From assembly GCF_001586255.1 (NCBI RefSeq), contig NZ_CP014544.1:2759501-2823500 (forward strand): a stretch of 64,000 bases of DNA, written 5' to 3'. The first letter of the stretch is position 1. Every line of letters starts with the position of its first letter. Both the position numbers and the translations under genes were made by a program. This document shows, piece by piece, positions 1 to 8,546 of this stretch. Below the pieces are notes generated by a model. The model was not told the DNA's origin. It saw nothing but the letters and a program-made list of their open reading frames with translations, and did no database searches. This DNA comes from Zhongshania aliphaticivorans (GTDB taxonomy: Bacteria > Pseudomonadota > Gammaproteobacteria > Pseudomonadales > Spongiibacteraceae).

Positions 1-681
1 GTCGGTACAGCCTGGCACTATCCCGATCATGCTAACTTCGGGTTGCTCGATAATATTACGAAAGCTGTCAATTCTGCGATTACCGGGCCGATCAGCCAAA
101 TAAATGACGCCCTCTTCCTCTTGTATCAAGAAGTTTTCCAGGTCGCCCTTGAGGCTAACATCCGCTTGCCCGCTGCTGTTGATACTGGCCAGCGCTAAAA
201 ATTGCACCTGCTGTATAAATTCCGATACCTCGTGGCTTGATTGTTCTAATGAGCGAGGCGCCCAAAAATTTGAGCGACGGAAGGCCTTGGCGCAATGCAA
301 ATAGCACTCTTCTACTTCTAGGCTCAGCAGTCCGTCAGCGACATTCGCGACCTTGCCATTAACGCGCAAGGTTTCATCCATACCGCTTACGATAAACAAT
401 GCACCGAAGGACAAACCACTCTCGACGATACTTCCCGAATCTAAAGCGCTTAAGGGAATTTGCAAGTGCTTAGCATCGAGCACAGATACAAAGCCCTCGC
501 CGCCCGCCGCTGAGAGATCAATATACCCAGCGTTACCAAAGCCTATAAACCCGAAGCAGGTATATGACAGCCAGCGCTGAGCATGCTCGTCGATATGATC
601 GATGACTTTAAGGTCTCGAGGCGCAGGCAAGCTACCAACCCTACTCTGCACCTGCTCAAGGCTATTTAACTTCAAAAACAT
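1..681 (-). CDS. PPOX-like FMN-binding split-barrel protein, C-terminus off the left edge
   Basis: An open frame of 227 codons starts at an ATG (679-681) behind GGGGAG and reaches base 1 without a stop, so the C-terminus is missing. The visible protein has LRVNGKV near residue 108 and, shortly after it, VEECYLHCAKAFRRS, a pattern I associate with pyridoxamine 5'-phosphate oxidase-like flavoproteins. A second, similar stretch (FLALASINSSGQADVSLKG) begins further on, suggesting a tandem split barrel. Such proteins bind FMN or F420-type cofactors and are assumed oxidoreductases; the substrate is unknown. It is the last visible gene of the acyl-CoA cluster, 54 bases after the crotonase gene. Family call fairly confident, function not. 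Confidence 0.7.
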   Translation of the reverse strand, partial: MFLKLNSLEQVQSRVGSLPAPRDLKVIDHIDEHAQRWLSYTCFGFIGFGNAGYIDLSAAGGEGFVSVLDAKHLQIPLSALDSGSIVESGLSFGALFIVSGMDETLRVNGKVANVADGLLSLEVEECYLHCAKAFRRSNFWAPRSLEQSSHEVSEFIQQVQFLALASINSSGQADVSLKGDLENFLIQEEEGVIYLADRPGNRRIDSFRNIIEQPEVSMIGIVPGCTD

Positions 682-735
682 TTACTCCCCGTAGAAATTG
701 AGGATAACACCCGCGCTGGCAGCAGATGACTTAGC

Positions 736-1503
736 CTATTTTCTAAACTGTTTAAAGTCGGGTTTGCGCTTTTCCATAATGGCCATTACCGCTTCTATAT
801 TTTCTGGGCTACCGGCTAAGCGCGCCATGCCTTCGGTCTCGCCGCCCATGACGGAGTGAATGGCTGCGCGGTGAACATTGCGCATTAATTTTTTGGTTTC
901 CACCAGGGAGTTAACCGGCCACTGGGCAATTTCCCGGGCTTTGTCCATGGCCTTAGCAAGTACCTCGTCATCACTAAACTGAGCCGCGGCAATACCTAAG
1001 CTGACTGCACGTTCGGCGTTTATCCACTCAGAGGTATACATCAGTTCTGCGGCTTTGCGCGCGCCGATAATCGCCTGTAGTTGATAGCTACTGCCCCACT
1101 CCGGCACCAAACCCAATGCGGTGAACGGGAAGCGTAAACGCAGACTCTCGCCAACATAGATCACATCGGTATGCAGCAATAAAGTAGCGCCGCCGCCTAC
1201 CGCAACACCACAGGCGGCACTGACCACAGGCTTATCGAAATCGACCAGCGCTTTTGCCGATATCGCAAAAGGGTGCTCGCCATCTGACTCTGAAAAATCA
1301 TTGAGATCGACCCCGGAGGAAAAATCGCTGCCTGCCCCAGTGATCACCACACAGGCAACTGCCGGATTTTCACCAGCGGCAATTAAGGCATCCCGAAACG
1401 CCAGCCACTGCTCATTACTAAAGGCGTTTTTTCTCTTGGGTCGGTTGAGGGTTAACAGCAATACGCCATCGTCATCGAGTTGTTGTAGTACGGTGTCGCT
1501 CAT
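736..1503 (-). CDS. enoyl-CoA hydratase/isomerase family protein, isomerase-like
   Basis: Crotonase-fold protein of 255 residues. It shows the oxyanion-hole segment GSDFSSGVDL (about 58-67), a GGG turn near 103-105, and a single acidic candidate E135 in GLVPEWGSSY. A glutamate followed by an SSY segment recalls delta3,delta2-enoyl-CoA isomerases of the ECI type, so moving a double bond during beta-oxidation of unsaturated acyl-CoAs is more likely than simple hydration; that is inference from one motif. The longest frame begins with a TTG at 1515, but the ATG at 1503 has GAGG at the right distance and is preferred. The nitroreductase gene lies upstream, separated by a palindromic repeat. Confidence 0.8.
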   Translation of the reverse strand: MSDTVLQQLDDDGVLLLTLNRPKRKNAFSNEQWLAFRDALIAAGENPAVACVVITGAGSDFSSGVDLNDFSESDGEHPFAISAKALVDFDKPVVSAACGVAVGGGATLLLHTDVIYVGESLRLRFPFTALGLVPEWGSSYQLQAIIGARKAAELMYTSEWINAERAVSLGIAAAQFSDDEVLAKAMDKAREIAQWPVNSLVETKKLMRNVHRAAIHSVMGGETEGMARLAGSPENIEAVMAIMEKRKPDFKQFRK

Positions 1504-1578
1504 TGAGGGCCTCAATTTGGGTTTATTTTAATATGAAATCGCGCCGTGTTATCACAACGCACAGGTACTGAATTTTGC

Positions 1579-1606
1579 GTCAGACGTCTGACGTCGGACG
1601 TCCGAC
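1579..1606. repeat. two adjacent 14-bp perfect palindromes
   Basis: The gap between the nitroreductase and crotonase genes contains GTCAGACGTCTGAC (1579-1592) directly followed by GTCGGACGTCCGAC (1593-1606). Each is a perfect palindrome, and they differ at one symmetric pair of bases. A related element lies at 10181-10230. No T-tract follows, so a simple terminator is unlikely. It could be a tandem operator or a REP-like intergenic repeat. Confidence 0.75.
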
Positions 1607-1616
1607 AAAGCCAGCC

Positions 1617-2291
1617 TTAATCATAAAATCGCACGCAGTCGGGCAAGGCCGCCCGTTCAGTTCGGCAGCTATTCACTGAGTCGCTAGTGTCTTCGTAGCC
1701 AAATGACAGACCAAACAGAAGCTTATTACTCGGGTCGATACCCAGCTCCTCGCGCACCAAGTCGCAATTAAAACTCAGGGCAGTTTGCGGGCAGCTGGCT
1801 AGGCCATGGGCAGTTAGGCTAAGCATGAGGGTTTGAGCATACATACCCAAATCGGCGGCTTCGCGCAGGCCGAAGCCCTCGGGCAAAAAGAGAAAGGCGA
1901 CGTGGGGTGCACCAAAGAAGGTAAAATTATTAGCAAACTGTTCGCTACGGGCCGCTTTGTCGTCGCGGCTAATACCCATTGCGCCATACAATGTTGCGGC
2001 CGCAGCGTATTGGCGCTCTTTATAAACCCCGGCGTATTTCCCGTCATAAGGAAAGTCCATGGTCCAGGCACCACTATTAAACGCCTGCGGAATTTTATTA
2101 CGTAAGCGCTCAATACTCTCACCACTCGCCACAGCGACCTGCCAGGGCTGAGTATTACAGTTGGAGGGCGCCTGTTGCGCAGTGGCAAATACTGCCTCTA
2201 ATATTGCGCGGTCTACTGGCGCGGGCAAAAAACTGCGCACCGAGCGGCGCTGCTGCACTACTGCTGAAAATATTGCTGCTGATTCGGACAT
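1617..2291 (-). CDS. nitroreductase family protein
   Basis: A 224-residue protein with the nitroreductase-family N-terminal segment QRRSVRSFLPAPV (about 14-26) and QAPSNCNTQPWQ (about 40-51), which bind FMN phosphate and ribityl groups in this fold. The C-terminal part has LGIDPSNKLLFGLSFGYED, also usual for the family. Members are FMN homodimers that reduce nitro groups, quinones or enoyl-type double bonds with NAD(P)H. The gene starts one base after the stop of the upstream CoA-transferase gene, so the two are probably cotranslated. In this setting a reductase acting on a CoA-linked or quinone intermediate is plausible, but nothing in the sequence fixes the substrate. Confidence 0.87.
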   Translation of the reverse strand: MSESAAIFSAVVQQRRSVRSFLPAPVDRAILEAVFATAQQAPSNCNTQPWQVAVASGESIERLRNKIPQAFNSGAWTMDFPYDGKYAGVYKERQYAAAATLYGAMGISRDDKAARSEQFANNFTFFGAPHVAFLFLPEGFGLREAADLGMYAQTLMLSLTAHGLASCPQTALSFNCDLVREELGIDPSNKLLFGLSFGYEDTSDSVNSCRTERAALPDCVRFYD

Positions 2292-2292
2292 C

Positions 2293-3444
2293 TTAATTTG
2301 CCTGTTTTACGGCGCCGTTCGCCAATAGCTCGGCAATTGTCGATGTATCAAAGCCGAGCTGTTGTAACAGTGCGCGGGAGTCTTGCCCCTCTGCGATGGG
2401 GCCGTGTTTGAGTTCACCCGGCGTACGGGAAAACCGCGGCGCGGGCGCCGATTGTAATACGCCATCGCGGCGCACTAGGTTTTGGCGATGTTGATTATGG
2501 GGATAGGTCTCCGCTTCATCTAGATCTAAGACCGGTGCAAAACAGGCGTCGCTACCTGCGAAAATCACACACCACTCTTCGCGGGTTTTCTCTAAAAAAC
2601 GCGCCGCCATCGCCGCTCTGCGCTCTGGCCACGCCGCTTTATTCATTTGGTTTAAATAGTCGGTGGCGCCAAAATCAAGCTCGAGTTTGTCTAGGAGCTG
2701 CGCATAGAAATGCGGCTCTACTGCGCCGACTGATACCGAGCGGCCATCTTTGCAGAGGTAGTTTCGGTAGTACGGCGCGCCGCCATCCAGTAAATTTTGC
2801 TCGCGCTGGTTTTCCCAAAAGCCAATGCCCTTGAGGCCGTGAATAGTGCTGAGCAGTGAAATTGCGCCGTCGCAGATGGCGGCATCAACAACTTGGCCAC
2901 GCCCAGATTGGTGACGTTCTAATAAAGCCGACAATATTCCCAGCAACAAAAACATGGAGCCGCCGCCTAAATCGCCAATCACGTTGAGGGGCACGGGCGG
3001 CGCCTCATTGGCATTGCCAAAGCTGTCGAGCAATCCAGTTATCGCAATGTAATTAAGATCGTGGGCGGCGATTTTAGCCAGCGGGCCATCTTGCCCCCAG
3101 CCTGTCATTCGCCCGTAGACCAGACGCGGATTGCGTTGTGCGCAAACCTCGGGGCCCAGCCCGAGTTTTTCCATTACACCGGGGCGGAAGCATTCAATTA
3201 ACACATCGGCATTGTCTAATAGCTGTAAAACGACATCGACCGCCTCGGGCTTTTTGAGATCGAGGGCAATAGATTGCCGCCCGCGTGCTGTGACATCGCC
3301 GGGGTTCGCGCCCATGCCGCCACCGCTGGCGCGGTCAATACGAATAACCTCGGCGCCCAGATCTGCCAATAACATACAGGCGTAGGGTGCAGGACCAATG
3401 CCTGCCATTTCAATAACGCGGATACCGCTTAGGGGGCCGGACAT
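2293..3444 (-). CDS. CaiB/BaiF CoA-transferase family III protein, alpha-methylacyl-CoA racemase-like
   Basis: A 383-residue class III CoA-transferase-fold protein. The start GIRVIEMAGIGPAPYACM and the segment DLGAEVIRID are typical of the alpha-methylacyl-CoA racemase branch. H128 (in AAHDLNYIAITG) and D158 (in VIGDLGGGSMF) sit where the racemase catalytic His and Asp lie. Racemases invert the 2-methyl centre of branched acyl-CoAs so that beta-oxidation can proceed. A longer reading begins at a TTG (3456), but the ATG at 3444 has GAGG upstream and fits the family length. It ends one base before the nitroreductase ATG. A true CoA-transferase role cannot be excluded. Confidence 0.87.
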   Translation of the reverse strand: MSGPLSGIRVIEMAGIGPAPYACMLLADLGAEVIRIDRASGGGMGANPGDVTARGRQSIALDLKKPEAVDVVLQLLDNADVLIECFRPGVMEKLGLGPEVCAQRNPRLVYGRMTGWGQDGPLAKIAAHDLNYIAITGLLDSFGNANEAPPVPLNVIGDLGGGSMFLLLGILSALLERHQSGRGQVVDAAICDGAISLLSTIHGLKGIGFWENQREQNLLDGGAPYYRNYLCKDGRSVSVGAVEPHFYAQLLDKLELDFGATDYLNQMNKAAWPERRAAMAARFLEKTREEWCVIFAGSDACFAPVLDLDEAETYPHNQHRQNLVRRDGVLQSAPAPRFSRTPGELKHGPIAEGQDSRALLQQLGFDTSTIAELLANGAVKQAN

Positions 3445-3459
3445 AGGAAACCTCAAAAT

Positions 3460-3540
3460 GACGGGAGATGCTGTACGGGAGACGGCAAACGCTAAAACCA
3501 GAGAAGAGGAGCCCTTGCGTCTCCCCTCTCCCGTCTCGCA
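3460..3540. repeat. nested inverted repeat of GGGAGACG type
   Basis: The gap between the racemase-like gene and the crotonase gene carries ACGGGAGA (3461-3468) paired with TCTCCCGT (3527-3534), and GGGAGACG (3477-3484) paired with CGTCTCCC (3518-3525). The inner and outer pairs are not strictly nested, so alternative foldings are possible. The same words recur at 4406-4485. No T-tract is seen. This looks like one copy of an intergenic repeat family. Confidence 0.6.
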
Positions 3541-3551
3541 TTAAGCTATTT

Positions 3552-4373
3552 TTATTCGCCCTTAAATACCGCTGGACGCTTTTCTTTGAAAGCGCGCATA
3601 CCTTCTTTGGCATCTTTAGACGCGAATACTGGGCCTGCCAGTTCATCGGATTTCTGCATGGCTTCGTCTTCGCTTAGGTGCTCGGTGTGCTCACGTAACG
3701 AGCGCACCACAGCCTTCACGGCCAAGGGGCCGTTAGCGCAAATTTTAGCGGCAAATTTCTTGGCTTCATTCAGGGTTTCACCCTTGGGCACCACCCGGTT
3801 GATTAAACCAAACTCCAATGCCTGCTGGGCGCTGACACGATCACCTGTTAGGAGTATTTCTGCAGCTATGCAGTAGGGAATTTGCTTGCGCAGGCGAATA
3901 GTCGAGCCTGACATAGGGTAAAGGCCGCGAGCCACTTCGGTAACGCCAAAGATGGCGTCTTCCGCCGCCACACGAATATCGGTGCCTTGTAGTATCTCGG
4001 TGCCACCCGCCAGCGCATAGCCTTCTACCGCCAGAATAATAGGCTTACAGGGGCGATTTTCCCGCAATAGCGCCTGCCAGTGCACATTGGGTACCGTGGC
4101 CATAATGGTCATAAACTCTTCCGCGGTGGCTTGGTCGCCATCCGGGCCGACTTTTAAATCCATTCCGGCGCTGAAGGTATCGCCCTTGGCGGTGATAATA
4201 GCGCAATAAAGATTGTCGTCTTCGTCGACTAAGCGCCACGCTTTGTACATACCGAGCAGCATTTCTGAGCTAAAGGCATTTTTAGCCTCAGGACGATTCA
4301 AGGTAACAATTAAGACATTGCCCTCCTGTTCTACGAGGCAGTGTTTGGTGCTAATGTTTAATTCTGTTGGCAT
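3552..4373 (-). CDS. enoyl-CoA hydratase/isomerase (crotonase) family protein
   Basis: A 273-residue crotonase-fold protein. LNRPEAKNAFSSEML (about 25-39) and GDTFSAGMDLKVG (about 64-76) form the CoA and oxyanion-hole region, EGYALAGGTEI (about 117-127) supplies the second oxyanion loop, and E146 in FGVTEVARGLYP corresponds to the first catalytic glutamate of enoyl-CoA hydratases. The usual second glutamate is not evident (YPMSGSTIRL), so the exact reaction, hydration or isomerisation, is uncertain. It sits between the acyl-CoA synthetase gene upstream and the racemase-like gene downstream, with GGGAGACG repeats in both flanking gaps. It probably acts on the CoA ester made by the synthetase. 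Confidence 0.87.
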   Translation of the reverse strand: MPTELNISTKHCLVEQEGNVLIVTLNRPEAKNAFSSEMLLGMYKAWRLVDEDDNLYCAIITAKGDTFSAGMDLKVGPDGDQATAEEFMTIMATVPNVHWQALLRENRPCKPIILAVEGYALAGGTEILQGTDIRVAAEDAIFGVTEVARGLYPMSGSTIRLRKQIPYCIAAEILLTGDRVSAQQALEFGLINRVVPKGETLNEAKKFAAKICANGPLAVKAVVRSLREHTEHLSEDEAMQKSDELAGPVFASKDAKEGMRAFKEKRPAVFKGE

Positions 4374-4405
4374 ATTCGCTCCGTTTTATTATTGCTCGAT
4401 ACTGA

Positions 4406-4485
4406 ACGGGAGATGGGAGACGCAAAACCCGACGGACATGCGAGCTTCTTCTTAAATTAGCGTCTCCCGTCAAACGTCTCCCGCC
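4406..4485. repeat. inverted repeat of GGGAGACG type
   Basis: Perfect 9-bp arms GGGAGACGC (4415-4423) and GCGTCTCCC (4460-4468) flank a 36-base centre, with additional copies ACGGGAGA (4406-4413) and CGTCTCCCG (4475-4483) outside. The right end reaches the stop codon of the acyl-CoA synthetase gene. It matches the element at 3460-3540 and is probably another copy of the same repeat. Confidence 0.6.
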
Positions 4486-6116
4486 TAGGCCACTGCGCCC
4501 TTGCCGCTTTCGGCAAAAGCCTTGGCCGTTTTGTAATCCGGCTTACCGCTAGGCGCACGTGGCAGCTCTTCAATAATGTGAATTTCGCGGGGGACTTTAT
4601 AACCCGCGATATGCTTACGGCAGTGTTCCTGCACATTATTGAGGTCTAGTTTTATGCCTTTACGCGCCTGAATAACGGCGCTAACACGGCTACCCCAGCG
4701 CTCATCGGCAACACCGACTACAAGGGCATCAAAAATACCTTCATGGGCTTTGAGCGCGACTTCAACTTCTTCGGGGAAGATTTTCTCGCCGCCACTATTG
4801 ATGCAGTTAGAGCCACGGCCAAATACGGTTATTGAGCCGTCGTCCTCGAGCTTGGCGGCGTCGCCAGTCAGTAGCCAACGCTTGCCATCCACTTCCAAGA
4901 AGGTTTTTGCCGTTTTAACGGGGTCATTGTAGTAACCCATAGGGATATAACCCGCGCGAGCAAAAATACCGGTTTCACCCATTTCAGCATGGCGCGGTGC
5001 CTTACCTTCTTCTTCAACAATGACATCCATATAATCGGTGCGGCTAACATTTCCTAAACCGGAAGCGGTTTTTTTGCTGCCGTTGTCCATCCCCATTTGG
5101 CCGCCCTCAGAGGAGCCAAAGGCATTAGTGATAAAGACATTGGGGAAAAACTTTTTAAAGGCCTCTTGTTTGGCCTCGGAAAAAATCGCGCCGCCAGAAC
5201 CAACATTGAATACATTGGACAAATCCCAGCGATCTGGGTTTGCCGCCAAGCTGTCCAGCAGAGGAATAGCCATCGCGTCGCCGACAATCTGCACCGCATG
5301 CACTTTTTCATCGGCAACAATTTGCCACACTTTATCGCCGTCAAAGGAACGATTGTGATTGAGAACCAGGGTGTTGCCAGCGAGCAATTGAATACAGGCA
5401 TACCACCAAGAGGCGCCGTGCATCAATGGCGCCAAGGCGATTCCGCGCAAGGGATTTTCCATTACCCGCTCGCGAATGTCCTCAGGCTTTTCGCATGGCC
5501 CCAGTGGTGAGAAGTGACCACCGCCCCCCATCGCAGCAAAAAAGACGTTCTTGTGAGGCCACATTACGCCCTTGGGCATACCTGTGGTGCCGCCGGTATA
5601 GAGAATAAAGTAGTCCTCATCAGCGCGTTCGGCAAAATCACGAGCTTTACTTTGGGTTTCGGTAGCCTTGTGATAATCAACCGCGCCAATAAGAGACAGG
5701 TCTTCATTAGTCTCGTCGGCCACCGAGACAAAAATTTTCAGCTTTTTAGCCGCATTGCGAACTTCAGCAATGGCGGGGATAAATTCGCGATGATGGATAC
5801 AGGCCACCATGTCGGCATTATCAAATATGTAGAGCAATTCATCTTTTACATAGCGATAATTTACGTTAATGGGTACCGCGCGAATTTTAAAACAGGCGAG
5901 CATCGCTTCCAGATACTCACTGCAGTTATACATATACAAACCGACATGATCACCGGCTTTTACACCCTGCGCCGCAAGATAATGCGCCATTTGATTGGCA
6001 CCGGCATCTAAGGCCGCAAAGCTGCTGCGCCGATCACCACAAACCAAGGCTTCGCGCTCAGGTACTTTGTCGGCGACGGCTTCGAATAAATCGGCAAGAT
6101 TAAAGTGCATTCCCAT
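4485..6116 (-). CDS. AMP-forming acyl-CoA synthetase
   Basis: A 543-residue ANL-superfamily enzyme that activates a carboxylic acid to its CoA thioester through an acyl-adenylate. The P-loop-like motif YTGGTTGMPKG lies at about residue 174, NAFGSSEGGQMG marks the adenine-binding motif, LLTGDAAKLEDDGS holds the ribose-binding aspartate, and the C-terminal PRAPSGKPDY carries the conserved lysine. The start was moved to ATG 6116, which has AGGA upstream; the longer frame adds 29 residues without family character. It probably supplies the CoA ester processed by the crotonases, racemase and thiolase-like proteins around it. The overall pattern recalls synthetases used for branched or steroid-derived acids rather than housekeeping FadD, but substrate is not readable. 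Confidence 0.88.
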   Translation of the reverse strand: MGMHFNLADLFEAVADKVPEREALVCGDRRSSFAALDAGANQMAHYLAAQGVKAGDHVGLYMYNCSEYLEAMLACFKIRAVPINVNYRYVKDELLYIFDNADMVACIHHREFIPAIAEVRNAAKKLKIFVSVADETNEDLSLIGAVDYHKATETQSKARDFAERADEDYFILYTGGTTGMPKGVMWPHKNVFFAAMGGGGHFSPLGPCEKPEDIRERVMENPLRGIALAPLMHGASWWYACIQLLAGNTLVLNHNRSFDGDKVWQIVADEKVHAVQIVGDAMAIPLLDSLAANPDRWDLSNVFNVGSGGAIFSEAKQEAFKKFFPNVFITNAFGSSEGGQMGMDNGSKKTASGLGNVSRTDYMDVIVEEEGKAPRHAEMGETGIFARAGYIPMGYYNDPVKTAKTFLEVDGKRWLLTGDAAKLEDDGSITVFGRGSNCINSGGEKIFPEEVEVALKAHEGIFDALVVGVADERWGSRVSAVIQARKGIKLDLNNVQEHCRKHIAGYKVPREIHIIEELPRAPSGKPDYKTAKAFAESGKGAVA

Positions 6117-6269
6117 AAGGCAGTCCTTTCTTATTTTCAAGGCGATACATCGTCGCGCCCTGCAGTTTTGCGTGATTGCTATTGTTACCGCTAAGTGCAT
6201 CATTGCTGACGTAGTTAACGATCATTAGACCTTTTTCGATAGCGCCCAATGTAGCAATCGCTGTCAGCA

Positions 6270-6298
6270 CTGGCCATCCTCCCAAGGGACGAGGCCAG
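6270..6298 (-). terminator. possible hairpin between thiolase-like and synthetase genes
   Basis: CTGGCC (6270-6275) and GGCCAG (6293-6298) can pair around a 17-base centre that contains partly complementary CCTCCC and GGGACGAGG. There is no T-run downstream, so this is at best a Rho-dependent or processing hairpin. The 207-base gap here is the largest inside the cluster and may also hold a promoter for the synthetase gene, which I could not pick out. Confidence 0.25.
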
Positions 6299-6323
6299 CG
6301 ACCGGCAGTGCCAATAGTAACAA

Positions 6324-7487
6324 TTAAGGCTTGTCGGCACTGACTACCCACATTGAGAAGAACTGCGCGCCGCCGCCATAAGCGTGGCCAAGTGCGGTTT
6401 TTGCCCCCTCAACTTGATGGCCGTGAGCTTCGCCACGGACTTGCTGAGCGGCTTCGGCAAAGCGGATCATACCTGAAGCGCCAATGGGGTTTGATGACAA
6501 GACCCCGCCCGAGCAATTCCAAGGTATATCACCACCCTCATCAAGTGACGTGGCGCCGCTCATTGTCAATTCCCAGCCCTTGCCAACGTCCGCAAAGCCG
6601 AGGTTTTCTAACCACATTGGCTCATACCATGAAAACGGCACGTAAATTTCAGCGCAGTCTAGGTCCTTCCGTGGATTATGAATACCGGCTTGGGCATAAA
6701 CATCTTTTGCACAATCGATACCGGCTTGAGGATTAACCTGCTCACGCCCGGCATACATGGTCGGCTCCGAGCGCATGGCGGTGCCGCGAATCCAGGCGGG
6801 CTTACGGGGTGATTTCGTCGCAAACTCTTCATTGGCAATAATCATGGCACAGGCCCCGTCGGAAGATGGGCAGGCCTCCAAAAAGCGCAATGGCTCCCAC
6901 AGCATGGGGCTGTCTTCCACTTCTTTCATAGTGATATTAGGCAGCTGCAAATGGGCTAAGGGGTTTTTTGCCCCGTGTAGACGATCTTTCACTGCGACTT
7001 TAATACCCGCGTCATAGGGCGCATCGGAACGGCGCATATACTCGCGAATAATCGGCGCAAAATAACCACCAGCACCGGCATTTAAATGCGGTGAAAACGG
7101 CTGTGGATTGGATAATGCCCACATGGCATTCGACTCTGACTGTTTCTCAAACGACACAGTTAATATGCGTTTAAACACGCCACTTTGCACATAGGATGCC
7201 GCCACTATCGCGGTTGAGCCGCCGACGGAGCCCGCCGTGTGCACCCGCAACATTGGCTTACCGTTGCAGCCCAAAGCATCAGTTAGATACAGCTCAGGCA
7301 TCACGATGCCTTCAAACATATCTGGCGCTTTACCGAGAATAACCGCGTCGATATCGTTCCAAGTAAGATCTGCGTCTTCCAGTGCGGCCACTGCCGCCTC
7401 GCGCACCAGACCGGCAATAGAAACGTCTTTACGCTTGGTTTTATATTTGGTTTGGCCTACGCCAACAACCGCTGCTAACTGGGCCAT
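6324..7487 (-). CDS. thiolase-fold protein (lipid-transfer/aldolase-like), lacking thiolase nucleophile
   Basis: A 387-residue thiolase-superfamily protein. Where thiolases carry the nucleophilic cysteine, this one reads VHTAGSVGG (82-90), with glycine in the cysteine position. The C-terminal GHPxGA motif is changed to SSNPIGASG, so the usual histidine is asparagine. Family knowledge: such SCP2-thiolase-like proteins (for example Ltp2) pair with DUF35 proteins and act as retro-aldolases on beta-hydroxyacyl-CoAs in steroid side-chain loss. The preferred ATG at 7487 shares one base with the stop of the upstream thiolase-like gene (TAATG), implying coupled translation and probably a hetero-oligomer. 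The longer frame adds 14 residues inside the neighbour and is rejected. Confidence 0.82.
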   Translation of the reverse strand: MAQLAAVVGVGQTKYKTKRKDVSIAGLVREAAVAALEDADLTWNDIDAVILGKAPDMFEGIVMPELYLTDALGCNGKPMLRVHTAGSVGGSTAIVAASYVQSGVFKRILTVSFEKQSESNAMWALSNPQPFSPHLNAGAGGYFAPIIREYMRRSDAPYDAGIKVAVKDRLHGAKNPLAHLQLPNITMKEVEDSPMLWEPLRFLEACPSSDGACAMIIANEEFATKSPRKPAWIRGTAMRSEPTMYAGREQVNPQAGIDCAKDVYAQAGIHNPRKDLDCAEIYVPFSWYEPMWLENLGFADVGKGWELTMSGATSLDEGGDIPWNCSGGVLSSNPIGASGMIRFAEAAQQVRGEAHGHQVEGAKTALGHAYGGGAQFFSMWVVSADKP

Positions 7488-8545
7488 TATTTCGCCTCCA
7501 ATACGGTAACCAGATTTTGTTGTAGGCACGGACCCGAAGTCGCGTGAGCAACCCCACGCTTGGCTTCGCCGCGAATAATACGCATGGCAACTTCGCCGAT
7601 GCGAGACAAGCCCGACGCCATCATCACATTGCCTGCCAATACCCCGCCCGAAGGATTGATCACGGTGTCGTCGCTCAAACCAAGCGCCTGCTTGAGAATA
7701 ATTTCTTGATGACTAAAGGGTGCGTACAACTCAGCAACATCCACTGGGCCGCTTGCCACACCAGCCGCTTTACCGGCAATTTCGGTCGACACTGAGCGGC
7801 TCAAATCCCGCGACCCGATATGGTGAGTCTCAATGCGATGATCAATACCTTTAATCACAGCATAGGGCTTGCCCCACTCTTTGGCTTTTTCTACCGTGCA
7901 AATAATCATTGCACAGGCACCGTCGGAGATTGGGCAGCAATCGTGGCGACGCAATGGCGACATATACATGGGTTCGTCCAGTAGACTTGCCGCATCACCG
8001 TCACTTTTTAGCTGGGCGTAGGGATTACTCAGCGCGTTATTACGCGAGCGGGCAACCACTTCAGCCATGTCTAATTCGGTAATAGCACCGGAGTCCAACA
8101 TAGTGCGCGCCTGCATCGCGGCAAAGGCGATGGTATCTACCCACAGTGGCGCTAGGTAGTAGGGGTCGAGCTGCTGGGACAAGACAATGGGGAGCTCACC
8201 CGGCGATGACTTGCCAAAGCCGTAGAGCAGCGCGGATTCCGCGTGGCCCATTTGAATTTTTAACCACGCTTCATAAAGCGCCCATGCCGCGTCCATTTCA
8301 ACGTGAGATTCTTTAATCGGCGGCACCGCGCCCAAGGCGTCGACGCCCGCAACAAAAGCAAATGCCGCGCCCTGCTGGTAATCGCAGCTACCAGAGCAGG
8401 TAAAGTCGACATCTTGAGCATTGGTGATCCCGGCCTGCTTATAGACTTCTTGCAGCACCGGCATAATCAGTTCTACTTCGTTTTGCGCCCCAGCATCGCG
8501 CTGGCAATTAGATTGCGCAAAGGCAACTATCGCAACATCACGCAT
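7487..8545 (-). CDS. thiolase-fold protein (lipid-transfer/aldolase-like), second subunit
   Basis: A 352-residue thiolase-superfamily protein, shorter than a classical thiolase (about 390). The region around the usual nucleophile reads VEMDAAWAL (82-90), without cysteine. Near the C-terminus NPSGGVLAGNVMMASG has asparagine in place of the catalytic histidine. It lies between the DUF35 gene (1-base gap) and the other thiolase-like gene (1-base overlap), the arrangement of thiolase-like/DUF35 complexes. Those complexes catalyse carbon-carbon cleavage or condensation on acyl-CoAs. Both thiolase-fold subunits look non-thiolytic, so a retro-aldol role is more likely than CoA-dependent thiolysis; this is inference. 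Confidence 0.82.
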   Translation of the reverse strand: MRDVAIVAFAQSNCQRDAGAQNEVELIMPVLQEVYKQAGITNAQDVDFTCSGSCDYQQGAAFAFVAGVDALGAVPPIKESHVEMDAAWALYEAWLKIQMGHAESALLYGFGKSSPGELPIVLSQQLDPYYLAPLWVDTIAFAAMQARTMLDSGAITELDMAEVVARSRNNALSNPYAQLKSDGDAASLLDEPMYMSPLRRHDCCPISDGACAMIICTVEKAKEWGKPYAVIKGIDHRIETHHIGSRDLSRSVSTEIAGKAAGVASGPVDVAELYAPFSHQEIILKQALGLSDDTVINPSGGVLAGNVMMASGLSRIGEVAMRIIRGEAKRGVAHATSGPCLQQNLVTVLEAK

Positions 8546-8546
8546 C

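Noticed and set aside
104-580. Two plus-strand frames of 66 and 75 codons
   Set aside because: They lie antisense to the PPOX-like gene, whose minus-strand frame is open across the whole stretch and shows family motifs.
5097-6011. Plus-strand frames of 137 and 165 codons opposite the acyl-CoA synthetase
   Set aside because: They are shadows of the synthetase coding sequence, with no family character and no ribosome site.
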